From NCBI GenBank assembly GCA_018873245.2, contig JAEMBT020000009.1, positions 18,383,337 through 18,447,336 of the forward strand: DNA of 64,000 nt, in the 5' to 3' direction. The translations under genes and the position numbers were made by a program. This DNA is from Archegozetes longisetosus. Lineage: Eukaryota > Arthropoda > Arachnida > Sarcoptiformes > Trhypochthoniidae. This document shows positions 44,607-55,976 of the stretch, one piece after another. The notes beneath the pieces were generated by a model. It worked only from the letters and a program-made list of their open reading frames with translations, made no database searches and was not told where the DNA came from. How positions within the stretch are numbered: position 1 is the stretch's first letter; each line of letters opens with the position of its first letter.

Positions 44607-45600
44607 AACAGAGCATTTTATTCTAAGCAGCCTGCAGATCTAAAATGCGACCAAAACGACTGGCCCACTCATTCCATCCTAAAGCTTAAACTTAAAATCA
44701 AGAAAAAGCTAAAGGAATTCATTCCATCGATGTGCCAAAGCTAGATGAGAGACATCTTGACGAGAATCAAAATTGCTGTCGACCAAGGCGTTTAGTAATT
44801 GACTCATTGATACTTTGATTTGCATTAGTTGTATTTGAAAACTTAATCTTGAAAAATGAAATATTACATTTTGAAAACTGTTCCACTAGTGTTCACGCGT
44901 TATTCCTATGAATACACTCATTTATTAAACTTAAGAGTCTAGTAAAGTCAATAAAAAGTTGAAATATCGTGTCTTTTCGACATTTAGTCATTTTCGATTT
45001 TTTTATCTTTAAATTCAAATAAGTCAAACGCAATGCTTTAGTAATAAGCCTTATACAATTGTATTCTTAACTAAATACTAATAATATAAAATGCAAAAGT
45101 AGTTCAATCTTCATAGATTAGTAAATGCTTTTTTCATTAAATGTTCAATTGAGGCAATTTTGATGACTCATAAAATGGAAGTAATTCTTATATTTTAGAT
45201 GTTTCACGACTTAATTGGTAAAAGTTGTCATTTAATTAACTGAGCCTTTTGTAGGAAGATCACAACCAAATTAAGAAATTATATTTCAGATTTAATGGCT
45301 ACATATGAAGTTAGAGTAACAGTTCAATTCAATTCTTTTGACTCAGTACACAATTCGGATATTTGATCTGTTCTAAATAGCTTAAAAGTAATTTTGAAGC
45401 ATTCATAACTTATTATTTGATAAGTCAATTCTAAGCGTTATTTAAAGAGTAGCCTTTGTTCTTAAAGATCTATAAAGGACTCAACTAACTTGCAGTGTTT
45501 CCTCATGACAAATAACAAAATCATTAGTAATGTAATCAGCGATTCATCACAGAATACTTATCACAAAATATTTCTTAAATTTGTGACGAACGGTGACTGT
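44607..45600. other. Unit 3 spacer, middle part
   Basis: Homology to the unit 1 and 2 spacers resumes near 45030 (TTATACAATTGTATTCTTAAC). No gene seen. Confidence 0.4.
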
Positions 45601-45629
45601 CAGTTGACTCTATTGTTGACTATCATTCA

Positions 45630-45689
45630 CTATGGGTCACTTACTATAACTATGGGTCACTTACTATAACTATGGGTCATTTACTATAA
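45630..45689. repeat. Three tandem copies of a 20-base unit
   Basis: CTATGGGTCACTTACTATAA occurs three times head-to-tail, the last with one change (GGGTCAT). Confidence 0.9.
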
Positions 45690-45794
45690 CTAACCTCGTA
45701 GTTCGAACAAAAGGCATTAGTTTTGATCAGTTCTTAACATATAAAAAGCTTGTGAAAATGCATTTTTAAGTCAGTAATAATAAAGACTTTGCTT

Positions 45795-46359
45795 ACAATG
45801 GAGACTTGAAACTGATTGGTGGGAATACCAGTTAAAATCGATTGAAACTTCAAGATCAATGTATTTTAAACACTAGAATCGGCAAATTAGCCGCCACTGG
45901 GACTATGATCATAATTAAATTAACGATTGATTTGTTAATTAATTATGTGGCAATGCAAACTTCTTTAAAAGTTTAGAGCAAAATGGTTATGCGCTTTATT
46001 AAAATAGAGTTCTGTACGGATTCGCAAACTTTTATTACAAAGTTTATGAACTTATTAAGCTTAAATTAGATAAAAAAAACAATGAGCTCTTTAATGTTTT
46101 CAATGTTATAATTTTGTAATAAAAGTTTGCGAATCCGTACAAAACTCTATTTTAATAAAACGCATGATCACTTTCCTCTAAACTTTTAAAGAAGTTTGCA
46201 TTGCCTCATAATTAATTAACAAATTAATCGTTAATTTAATTATGATCATAGTCCCAGTGGCGGCTAATTTACCGATTCTAGTGTTTAAAATACATTGATC
46301 TTGAAGTTTCAACCGATTTTAACTGGTATTTCCACCAATCGGTTTCAAGTCTCCATTGT
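45795..46359. repeat. Long, nearly perfect palindrome (arms about 240-260 bases)
   Basis: The left arm starts CAATGGAGACTTGAAAC and the right arm ends GTTTCAAGTCTCCATTG. They match with few differences through AGTCCCAGTGGCGGCT and TTTGCGAATCCGTAC to a loop of about 60-80 bases near 46045-46110. The segment is absent from the corresponding place in unit 2. It looks like a recent foldback or MITE insertion; no clear target duplication was found. Confidence 0.85.
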
Positions 46360-47101
46360 TAGACTACTTGTCTTACTTTTCATACTAAACATATCTGATA
46401 GTAAGATTGCTGGATAAGCAATTTCTATCAGATATCCCTTTTGCCCCCAAACTTATATTAGTAGATGATTAAGTTATATCTTCATTCCACCGGTAAAATC
46501 AATTAGTGGTTTACCGGTGATTAACGGTTTAATTCGCGTCTTATACGCAACAAAATCGCTACAAATTAATTGTTTTATTATTAAAGATCTACTTTACAAA
46601 AGTGGAATGAAAAAAAAAGTTATTTAAACTTTGCATAAACTTTATTTTTATAAAAAATAAAATAAAATCATCAAATCTTTACAAAAATTCATTTTTAGCA
46701 ATTATTTCACAAAAAACCACAAATAAGAGTTTGCATTCTCAAGTGAATTATTTTTCCTGGACGATGTGTAAAATGCTGTTAGCCTTTCAAATAGTCTTAA
46801 TATTATTACATTTCCTCCTTTGAAAATTTTTGTATATAAAAAACCTAGTTTACGTCTTTTAGAAGAAAATTATTTTTCTTTTATATGATAAAATCATTAT
46901 TTTACAAAAATAATGTTGACCATGATGAAGAATTTAGAGAAAAGAGTTTGTAATAAAGTTGACTTTAATGACTAAATTTTCGTCCTAAAGATCTAGGCCT
47001 TTCTAGTCTTTTTCATAAGCTTTTTAAATTATGAAAGCTTCCAAAAGGTTACTTTTCGACTAACGCCTTCAATTATAAACTACTAACAACTTTAAACAAA
47101 A

Positions 47102-47103
<2 letters not shown>
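46360..47103. other. Unit 3 spacer
   Basis: Homologous to unit 2 at about 33960-34385 from about 46665 on. The preceding 300 bases are extra DNA containing a short CACCGGTAAA...TTTACCGGTG inverted pair (46480-46530). No gene. Confidence 0.4.

Positions 47104-47157
<54 letters not shown>
47104..47157. repeat. (TG)n microsatellite
   Basis: About 26 uninterrupted GT dinucleotides. The two paralogous sites have only GATGTGTGAG at this position. Confidence 0.97.
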
Positions 47158-47162
<5 letters not shown>

Positions 47163-48076
47163 TATAGATATCAAGTTTTGATTTACAGAATTAAGAAATT
47201 TAACTAAAATATTATAGTTAAATGTTTAATAAATTTACTAAATGATAGTTATCTATAAATTATTTCGTAGGATTATACCATAAGATGATCCCTGAAGCTT
47301 GCTCGAATGCATTGTTTCATAGTAATATTTAATCTTTTATCGCGACTCGTAGTAACTAGTAGAAGAGAATAGTGAAGCATATAAGTATCTTAAATGATAT
47401 CATAATTGACTTACGTGTGGTTTCCATAGGATTTATCGATGGATTCTATTGTGCTAACAGTGCTGCTAACAGTGGCATAACTCATACTCTAGTAATGCAA
47501 ACAATTATTCTATTACTTTATCAAAGCTGAAATCTATTTGTTTTTTTATTGTAAGTAAACCTAGTTTAAAACAACATTTTTGAACCATTTTATCATTTAT
47601 TGTGAGATGGGGTTCAGTTTTAGTTATATTTAAATGATGTGAATTCTATCAAATTATTTTAAATTCAAAACTTAATCTTTTAGTGTGTAATGGATTTATT
47701 ACATCAATAAATGTTATAATAAAATGTGAATACATAGTTAATAATGTAATTGATATGTAAATGGATTTATTAGTCAGTTATGGCACAATTTGGTTTATTG
47801 TGACGTCTTCAATCATTTCATTAATGAACAATTGACTTAATGTTGAGTTTAAACTTACTTCAATAAAAACTTTATTTGAATCGTAATCATAGCAACAAAT
47901 AATCAATACCAGAATCGAAACCATATTTGAACTGATCTTTCATGCAGTTAATCACAATTCCATTAAATTATTGTGAAATTAGTTAAACTCATAATAAGAT
48001 GCAATAACTATAAACTGACCAAAGATCAGTCATTTTGGATTAAAAGTAATGTTTAAATGTATGGATTGAAATAATT

Positions 48077-49907
48077 ATGATAATTTTGAAACAAATCAAA
48101 TCAATAGTAAAAACAATAAATTCGAATCCATTCACTTCATTGCTGGCATTCCTTTTACTTATTGTAATAGTTTGGCCAGAATCCAAACCAACTAATAGTG
48201 AGACAGAGTGGCTGTTCGCTCTCGAGGCCACTTCTCAATGGTTTCCTGAAGGCATTGAAGGCGATAATATTACGGGATATGATAAGCTTATAATCCCAAA
48301 CATAGTTCATTACGTGATGTTAGACGAAACTGAACTAATGTTTGTTCATTATATTAGTGTTAAATCAGTTCTAAGACATCAAAAACCACTTGAAATCATA
48401 TTTCACTGCAATTGTGATCAATTGACTGGAAAATATTGGCATCTCATCATTAATGAGGTCTTTATTCATAAGATACATATATTTTATGCACAACTAGATT
48501 ATCAAATCAGTACTTCTCTTCATTAACTCCAAATTATAATAAAGCGCGCTGCATCAAAAATTTTCAGATTATTCAACACATTTTTATTAATAAGTTATCA
48601 ATTTATCAAAACTAGGCTACTTCTGCTGAAGTTTACATGAATTACTAATAATTATGAATAATTAATCAAGTTATGAATAACTTAAGAGGCTTTATTAATA
48701 AGGCAGATTCGCACCTACAAAACTGCTTATTCTTGTTCCGACAATTTTTTCAAAATCGAGTCATAAGTTTTGCAAAATCTGAGCTTATATTGAAAGAGCT
48801 CTTAAGTTTTAGAACACCTTATCAGTTTAGTTAACTTTACTATTTATCAAACATTGAGAAAACTGAACGAACTTCGTCATACCATATAACATGTTTAATA
48901 GAATAGCCGCGCTCATTTCAACTCGAGGTCCAAATTCTTAGCTTAGATCACTTGGGACGAGCCATAAAAAGTAGCATGATCAATTCTAAAATAAGTTTCT
49001 AAATGCTTAAAAAAATTCCAAAATTTAAGCTAGTTTGTATCAGTGAAAGAGTTCTGGTCATCTCATGTGCAGGTCTACGAGCGTATTGCAAATTGTCTAA
49101 AATTTTTTATAAACTCTATGTACAATAATAATGATAAAGAGCTTTTATGATCTTAAGAAAGATAATAAGAAAGAGAAGAGCTGACAACTTACTAATCTTA
49201 AGCAAACGTGTAACAGTTCAATGATTAGTCTGTAATTAATGAGTTAATCTGATTTCTAGAGCAAATCAACGAATACAAGAATTAGTGTGAGAAAAATAGA
49301 AAAGCCCTCCACCATCTTTGGCGTTCACTTTAGCCGAGAGTATCACAACTGGCACGCTTCAGATATTGTCAGAAACAGAGTTTTAATGGAATTTGGAGGC
49401 ATTTATTTAGATCGTGACGTCTATGTCGTCAAATCATTAGATCCGTTGCGAAAATACGAAATGGTTTTAGATTTTGAAACTAAGAAAAAATGTTTAGGCA
49501 CTCAAATACAAATGGCTCATAAAAGGGCACGATTTCTTAAGTTATATTTATTGACATATCAACAGTACATACCATATAAGTGGTATTGGAATGCAGGCGA
49601 ATACCCAACTCAACAGATAGTTGACAGATTTCCTCATTTGGTGCATCGCGTCAATCATAGTTTTGGTGTTACAGGAGGTCAAATGTGTCCTATTCTATAT
49701 CAAAACAACACATTCAACTGGAAGTACGATTATTATGCAATCCATTTATTAATCAGAGGCAATGAAGTTCGCGCCAGTTGGTGTTTCGATGAAGGAGTGC
49801 CCGCACAAACTTATTTCGATGAAATCAATGTCAAGAGATCTAATGTGACGTTCGGACAAATGGCTAGACTTGTACTCTACAATACTACTGACATGATATA
49901 TGATTGA
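48077..49907 (+). CDS. DXD-motif glycosyltransferase (Gly_transf_sug type), 2 exons, 342 aa
   Basis: Exon 1 is 48077-48457 and exon 2 is 49260-49907. The donor GAG|gtcttt and acceptor tttctag|AGC are both phase 0, and an 802-base intron is removed. A signal anchor lies at residues 19-33 (SLLAFLLLIVIVWPE). Then come IPNIVHYVMLDE, FHCNCDQLTGKYW, RKIEKPSTIFGV, the DXD core ASDIVRNRVLMEFGG / YLDRDVYVV (D178, D180), WYWNAGEYPTQ, GVTGGQMCP and a C-terminal WCFDEGVPAQTYF. The family uses UDP-sugars in the Golgi and includes alpha-1,4-GalT/GlcNAcT-like enzymes. It is the only intact copy of three in the triplicated cluster, and it is divergent from GT31 copy G3. The specific donor and acceptor cannot be told. 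Confidence 0.87.
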
Positions 49908-50501
49908 AATTTCAATCTAAACTTAGGCCTTACTTAAAAGTTTGTTGTTTCTTAATTAATTTGATTACTTGACCAAATTAGAGACTTTCAACTAAATTAA
50001 TTTCGAAAGTAACGTGATTTCCGAATTATCTGCAAAGGATTCTCACTTCTTTTATTGCACTAATACTCATTTGGAGTAAAATGATTGTCAGATAACACTT
50101 CTTAACGGACAGAAAGTATGGTTTTTTCATATAAATTATTAAAGTTTAAGAAATGAAATTTTTAAACAATACTAAATACTTTTTGAAAGATTTAAATGTA
50201 AATAAATCATTTATATGTTTCTGTTATGCAGTTTACTATTCGACCTAAGTTTAGAAATATAATAAATTTTAATAAAAGGTGTTCGACCTATAATTTTGAA
50301 ACATAATTTATTGTATTCGAATAGTTTTGATCATATTCATATTCGATTTGATCACTTTCTGTTAAGTAGCGTCCAATTATCGGCATGAGATGTAATCTTC
50401 TTAAACCAAGAACTACTAAATAACACAGGACCTACAATAGTATGAACAAACTTAGTTAAATTCTAAAATTGCTCAATAAATGTAATGAATTGATGCAAAA
50501 A
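49908..50501. other. Convergent 3' flanks of the DXD gene and the NRAMP gene
   Basis: Short intergenic region. A possible AATAAA signal for the plus gene is seen near 50261 (TATAATAAATTTT). No other gene. Confidence 0.4.
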
Positions 50502-53265
50502 TCATACCAAATAAGAAATAAAAGTGATGTAATAGGCTCCAAAAATTGCAACTAAAACATAGGCATATATTCTACCGCCAAATTTTGTGATAACTAACTG
50601 TACGACAAAATAAATATTAATTGCAACGACTACTAGAGACAAAATAGAAGCTATTATTTTGTTGGTTATGCCATTAGCGAAATCTCCCATCACATAACGA
50701 GAAGAAGTGAATGTGAGAGTTGGCAAAAGAGCAAATGGTAATTGAAGACTCATTAGTGCGTTCAGATAGTCATTCATTCCAGTCAATTGATCGATGTCTG
50801 AAGTCAAAGTGACCGCTAGAGTCGGTGCTATGGCTAAAGTTCTAGTCAATAAAACTCTTTTCCATCGCGACCACTTCAAGTTGAGAAAGCCCTCCATCAC
50901 AAATTGACCTAAAATTTGTTTGACCACAATTAATAGAATATTCAATTTTAATCGAAAAATTTGACCAAAATATAAAAAGTTTGATGAGACTCTCATAAAC
51001 TCATATTCAATTTTACTGAGAAGTCAATTTTTCAATTATGTTCAGAGTAATAAAATCAATAATAAGTTTTTCAATTATCTTTGTATAGCTTAAGTTATAA
51101 ATTGGTACAAATCAATTGTCACTTTTAAGGATAAGGTTCTGAATGCAATAATAAAAATAAATAATTGTTTAGCTTTTCAATTTTTAAAGTACTAGTACTC
51201 ATAAAACAAAAAAGTTATAGTGTTTTGTGTATAGTTTTTCAAAAGGAAACTGACCAGAATAAGTGCCGGTCATTGTTGATGACTGACCGGCTGCCAGAAT
51301 ACCAATGGCCCAGATATACATTGGGAACATACCAAATTGACAGCCAAGAAATACTCCAGCCTTATATAAGTCTGCATCGAAGTCTTTGGTATTATTAGCG
51401 AATGTATCGACGTCCAAACGGGAGTCATTCCGCGAAATACAAGTTTCCAGTACATCTCGATTACTCTTACCATAAAGTCCTTGTGCAAAGACAGATGTGA
51501 CTGCAATGTTAATTATTAATGATGCTCCGAGAGCTATTGATGACTCAATAAATACATAACGATTTGCATCATTTACTTCTTCTTTTACTTTATGTTTGAC
51601 TTTACGAGACTTGACTAGTGCTGAATGAAGATATAGGTTATGCGGCATTATTATTGCACCGATTATACCAACCGCTTGCATAAGTGATGACTCATCACAA
51701 CCACTACAATATGGTATGACTATTCCTTTAGCTATACCTTCGGAATCGGGTCCAACTTTGAAGAACTCATATCCAAAAGTTGCTTTGAGTAAAACATCAA
51801 AATAAATCTTATGAGTATTATCTGTTTGCCTAAAATTGTAACAATACTCAATGAAATACCTGCCATAATGGCTATGAGTAATCCGAAGAAGGCCTCAAGT
51901 TTTCTAAGCCCATATCTATCTAGCAGTAAGAATGTGAACGTGTCCATAATCGTCACCAAAACTCCAGCATATAATGGAATTAAACGATTTGATAATAAAT
52001 AAATGGCGACTGATGTTCCGATAACTTCTTGCATATCTGAACCAATTATAGCGACTTCGGACATAATCCATAACATCAAACGTGGGATTTTAGGATACCT
52101 TCGATAACATATTTCTGCTAAATGTTTTCCAGTCACAACACCTAAACGTGCGGCTAATCGTTGTACCAAAAGTCCTAAAATTGTTGACGAAACCAAAACC
52201 CACAGTAGTTTATATTTGGCTACAGTTCCCGACTGTAAGTCTGATTCTATATTTCCTGGATCTAAATATGCTATTGACATTAAAAATCCGGGTCCGGTAA
52301 ACGCCCATAATCTTCGAAAACTGAATGAATACTAAATAAGAAAATTCTAGGCTTAAGTTCGTGATTTAACGAAATCAAATCTATTTTTGTTGTAAAGTTT
52401 GTATCAAATTAATATAATCAGACACAACCCCAATATTAAAATTAATGAACTTTATTCTATAGATGTGTTTGCAATGAATACTCTATTCGTTAGTTTCATC
52501 TATCTCTTTAGTCAATTAGTCAGTCGTAGGATTGACTGAATGAGTATTTGTCATATATTTTTTAATTTGACATCCTCGAAAATCCTATACCTGAAACAGT
52601 TCACATTATAACTCTTTGTGTGCAAGTATTGAGCTGTTCTAAAACTTTTAAAAGCGCTGCAATGCCACCCAACTTCGTACATAATTATATTTTGTTGACA
52701 ACAATAATTGTTATCAAGATATATCTACTCAAGCTATTAATAGTATAGAAAAATAGTCTAATTTATTTGTTATATGATATCAACTCATCAACCCATACTA
52801 CTCAGAACTAAATACTCGATTCTGAAGGTTTTATAAGATAATTTCACTCAACTTCATTGTTCGACTTTTCGGACACTTTTATTTAAGCTCTACTAACAAT
52901 CAATTTTCACTTCGTCAGTCAGATAACTGGGAATAAGAAATTGGACTTTCTTTCACTGAGATCAGGAAATAGCTTTTCGAGAAATAAGTGCTAAAGAAAT
53001 GTATTTTCGTAACGAATCGGTCTTGAAATGACACAAAGATAGAACTTTCAATATAATATAGTTTTGAGGCTGAAAAGCTAACTCTCAGTATTCGACTTAA
53101 TTCTTTGTATTTTAGAAGTGGAAAAATTTTTATTCTCCATTATTACGTGTAAAACACTTACATCTCGAACTTCCGGCACTGAGATTTCTGCCTTGAAATA
53201 AGTTGAATGTGACTTGTCCTCGCCATTGTGTTGACAGACTTCACTTTGGCCCGTTGTTTCACTTC
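50502..53265 (-). CDS. Mvl: NRAMP-family divalent metal transporter (Malvolio-like), at least 502 aa, first exon not found
   Basis: Exons 53265-53162, 52331-51860, 51782-51255 and 50908-50502 join in frame. The first begins mid-codon, so a 5' exon with the start codon must lie to the right. The joined protein reads [16 protein letters not shown] / [16 protein letters not shown], then [15 protein letters not shown] (TM1 metal-binding DPGN), [56 protein letters not shown] (TM6 MPH metal ligand), [15 protein letters not shown] / [11 protein letters not shown] and later helices. It should carry Fe/Mn with protons across endosomal or plasma membranes. Introns include one of 77 bases. The last exon ends at TGA in SYLV, shortly after the eleventh helix; the same spot (TTTG|gtatga) could be a donor for a further exon. 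Confidence 0.88.
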
Positions 53266-54210
53266 CTATTATAGAAAAAAATTTAGAAGAAATTATAAAA
53301 CTTAAGTCTTATTAAGCAGAGCATTCACAGCAATAGTTTTTACGAACCCATAGTACAAATAACTAATAAATCGTGCCCTATTTTTCAGTTGGGGGTAAAT
53401 GATGTCAATTTGCAACATTTTCAAGCTTTTATATTTTTTCTTTCCGTGCGTTGCATAACTTATAAAACTATGGTCTAGAGTACCACTTCTACTCCATAAA
53501 TCATATCGATTCAAATCATTTCAAATTACAGGTTAAAATATGAGACAACGTAAATATTGAGGAAGAAATCCTATATACACAATTCAACATAAAGCCACTG
53601 AACAATATCTAGTGGTCTTGTTAATACAAGCAGAAAATTTTGACGATTATAATGACCATTTTATATATACTATGAAAATTTAGTTTCAATCCGCAATCAT
53701 TTTGACGTGCATATTCTTAGATAAAATCAATATTTTGATCTAAGATTTCGAAGTACATTCCCTTATTTAATGGAATATCAAATAATATTATTTAATTACT
53801 TTTAGAATGGTCCTTTTTTTATAGATTTAATTTTATTGTTAAACTTCAATTTTTATAAAACTATTTTTGTATCCTTTTAGAAAAAGTCCCTATTTTTCTG
53901 TAATTTTTCCTTCCAAATTTTTTTCGTGAGCCAGGCTAAAAGTTAGTCAGCAGTCCTTAAAAATAATTACAGTCTGAGTGTCAATACCTGTAGTCAAAGT
54001 TTGACAAACTATCAAATTAGAAAATGATTGTCGAATAGGTACACAAAGCTGAAAAAGTTGGACAAACATGCTATTAGCACAAACCCATATCAAAAGTCAA
54101 TTCTATTTAATCTAATCTATTAGTTCAGAAAATATATAAAAATATTCGTATGGTTTACGTGACTGACGATAAGAGTATTGTCTACTTTTAACCTGACAGG
54201 GTTCGATCAA
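53266..54210. other. Region upstream of the located NRAMP exons
   Basis: It should contain the NRAMP 5' intron and perhaps the first exon, but I could not pick it out. The 70-aa minus frame at 53302-53514 has no family signature. Confidence 0.3.
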
Positions 54211-54213
54211 TCA

Positions 54214-54288
54214 CTTTGGTCTAATGGTTTTTTTACTCGACTCTCACTAAATAGTCCGGAGTTCGATTCCCTTGTTGCTTCCTTTTTT
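54214..54288 (+). tRNA. Degenerate tRNA-Glu(CTC)-like sequence (pseudo-tRNA or SINE head)
   Basis: It contains an A-box-like TGGTCTAATGG, an anticodon loop CTCTCAC as in tRNA-Glu(CTC), and a T-arm with the B-box GAGTTCGATTCCC. The acceptor and anticodon stems do not pair properly, and a T-rich tail follows (CCTTTTTTC). Not a working tRNA gene. Confidence 0.45.
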
Positions 54289-54769
54289 CAATTAATTTTT
54301 TACATAGAGTTTTATTTTTTATTTCACCTTTCATCTCTTCCTGAAAGATAGAGACATGTATGAAAACAAATATAGTTTGAAGCTATCGAAATAACTTTTG
54401 CTTTAACAGTTTGTTTTTAATTAATTGTTTTGTTCATCTCATGTTACTTTTAATTTGGCTCTTAAACTAACATACAAGTAAACAATGTTGAATCTACGCA
54501 CAAATGTACAGTAAAATAGGTTGTTAGGGTGTTATACTGTAAGCTTTAATAAACGTTATCAATTGACAAAAAATTGCAAAATCACTTTTAGATCTTAAAA
54601 GATAACTACAATTAAAATCTATGGAAGTCGTTTTTTATAGATCAAAGTATGTTCTCGCTTCAATAATAGTTAATAGAGAAGGGATTTTTGGTCAAGACAA
54701 ATGCTATATTTTGGTGGTTATATGATTACAAAAATTTTATTTTTTGGTAGTTATAGTAAAAAGTTATAC

Positions 54770-55110
54770 AAAAGAGTTGAATATTACAAGAGACCTTTAT
54801 AATTTTATATTAATAAGTTTTTAATGTTTTCTATGCTTAACTTTTCGCTTCTCTCATTGAGAATATGCTTGAAAATTTAAAGGCCTTATTCAACTGCTGT
54901 AGAATTAAGGAGTGCATAAAATAGTTTCAATATTTCAAGTATTTATGAGCTTTCCTAAGTCAAAATTTTTATCTAGACATTTCTCAAATTTCTTAAGCAT
55001 AGAATCCGTGAGACTCTTTAACTTGATTCACAATGTTGAGTTGTTCTGAAATTTCAACGTTTGACTTCTATATAAGTTGAACTTTAAATAAAACTTAATT
55101 TACGTAACTA
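54770..55110 (-). mobile_element. hAT relic related to hAT3
   Basis: Frame-broken minus-strand sequence includes pieces like PLNSTAVE and FKHILNERSEKLSIENIKNLL. This corresponds to SCDIERSFSKYKLILSERRE in the intact hAT3 protein at 42.3 kb. Only the C-terminal region is recognisable. Confidence 0.65.
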
Positions 55111-55315
55111 AGGATTAATATAGGTGATAAAGGCATATATTTTTATTAAACTTCATTATAGTTTAAGTGTTTTTAGAATTATTTACAAGATTTTTCAGGA
55201 TTCAAAAAGTTATTATAGAATTTTGGTGATTTGATAAGACTTATCAAAACTTACTATTGGCTTCAATTTAACACATTTACCAAAGCTATTCTATAATATA
55301 CCACAAAGAGGATTC

Positions 55316-55782
55316 GGTATTCCACTGAGGTGTGATCTACAAGTAATGAGTGATCTATACACTGACTGTAGACCCTGAGGCGTGATCTACATAGTGTGTG
55401 ACACATACAAACTTCTCATACATAATAAGTAAAACTAAACTTATAAAACTGATTTTAAAAATTGAAATTACAAACTAAAAGTCTGTAAAAAAATATAAAT
55501 AAATGATATAAAAAAATTAAAATATACATATAGAACTACTTTTAATACTATATAAAACTGATGGGATGCATTTTACAGTTGAGACAACTATTCACATTAT
55601 TTTGCGAAAAATTTCTAGAAAAACTACAAAACTACAATTTCACAGTTCTCATATAAAACTACACATGTGTTTTACAAATAGTAATTTTCCAAAATCAGCT
55701 AAAGTTAACTTTAGCTGACTTTGACTGTAGATCACACCTCAGGGTCTAAATCAATGTGTAGATCACACCTCAGCGGAATACC
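55316..55782. mobile_element. hAT MITE with GAGGTGTGATCTACA repeats
   Basis: Inverted ends GGTATTCC(A/G)CTGAGGTGTG are flanked by a perfect 8-base duplication, GAGGATTC (55308-55315, 55783-55790). Each end holds two copies of CTGAGG(T/C)GTGATCTACA. No coding capacity. Confidence 0.9.
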
Positions 55783-55909
55783 GAGGATTCTCTCATTGTT
55801 CAACACACAGAACAAAAGATTACCCGAAGCAACTTATTTGAAATTTTATTTTAATGAGGAAATTTTCATTTGCAACAATATGAAAACTTTTGTTGTCGCG
55901 GACTAACTA

Positions 55910-55976
55910 CAGTCTGACCCGGTTAAGGCAACTGATCAATGAGTAAGAAATATGTTGCCTATAACCGGGTTAGGCT
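55910..55976. mobile_element. Tiny pogo-type MITE (about 67 bp)
   Basis: CAGTCTGACCCGGTTAAGGC and an inverted GCCTATAACCGGGTTAGGCTG are flanked by TA on both sides, as for pogo/Tigger-type elements. The interior is only about 25 bases. Confidence 0.6.

Larger units (their letters stand above)
24556..48640. repeat. Tandem triplication: GT31 gene / DXD glycosyltransferase / LRP-like gene
   Basis: Unit 1 is about 24556-30660, unit 2 about 30660-37437 and unit 3 about 37437-48640 (its DXD gene's exon 2 continues unique DNA to 49907). Each unit starts with the same AT-rich 3' flank, then a GT31 gene (-), a 2.7-kb or longer spacer, a DXD glycosyltransferase (+), and, in units 1 and 2, an LRP-like pseudogene (-). 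Homology covers genes and spacers alike: for example, the tract GACCAATATTTTGCTGC recurs at about 26945 and 39760. Unit 3 is enlarged by transposon insertions between about 40.8 and 46.7 kb. Confidence 0.88.

Noticed and set aside
47104..47157. CRISPR-like or telomere-like array
   Set aside because: Simple (TG)n; no spacers and eukaryotic context.
51811..52002. 63-aa plus frame, and 51270-51506 minus frame
   Set aside because: Shadows of NRAMP exons in other frames.
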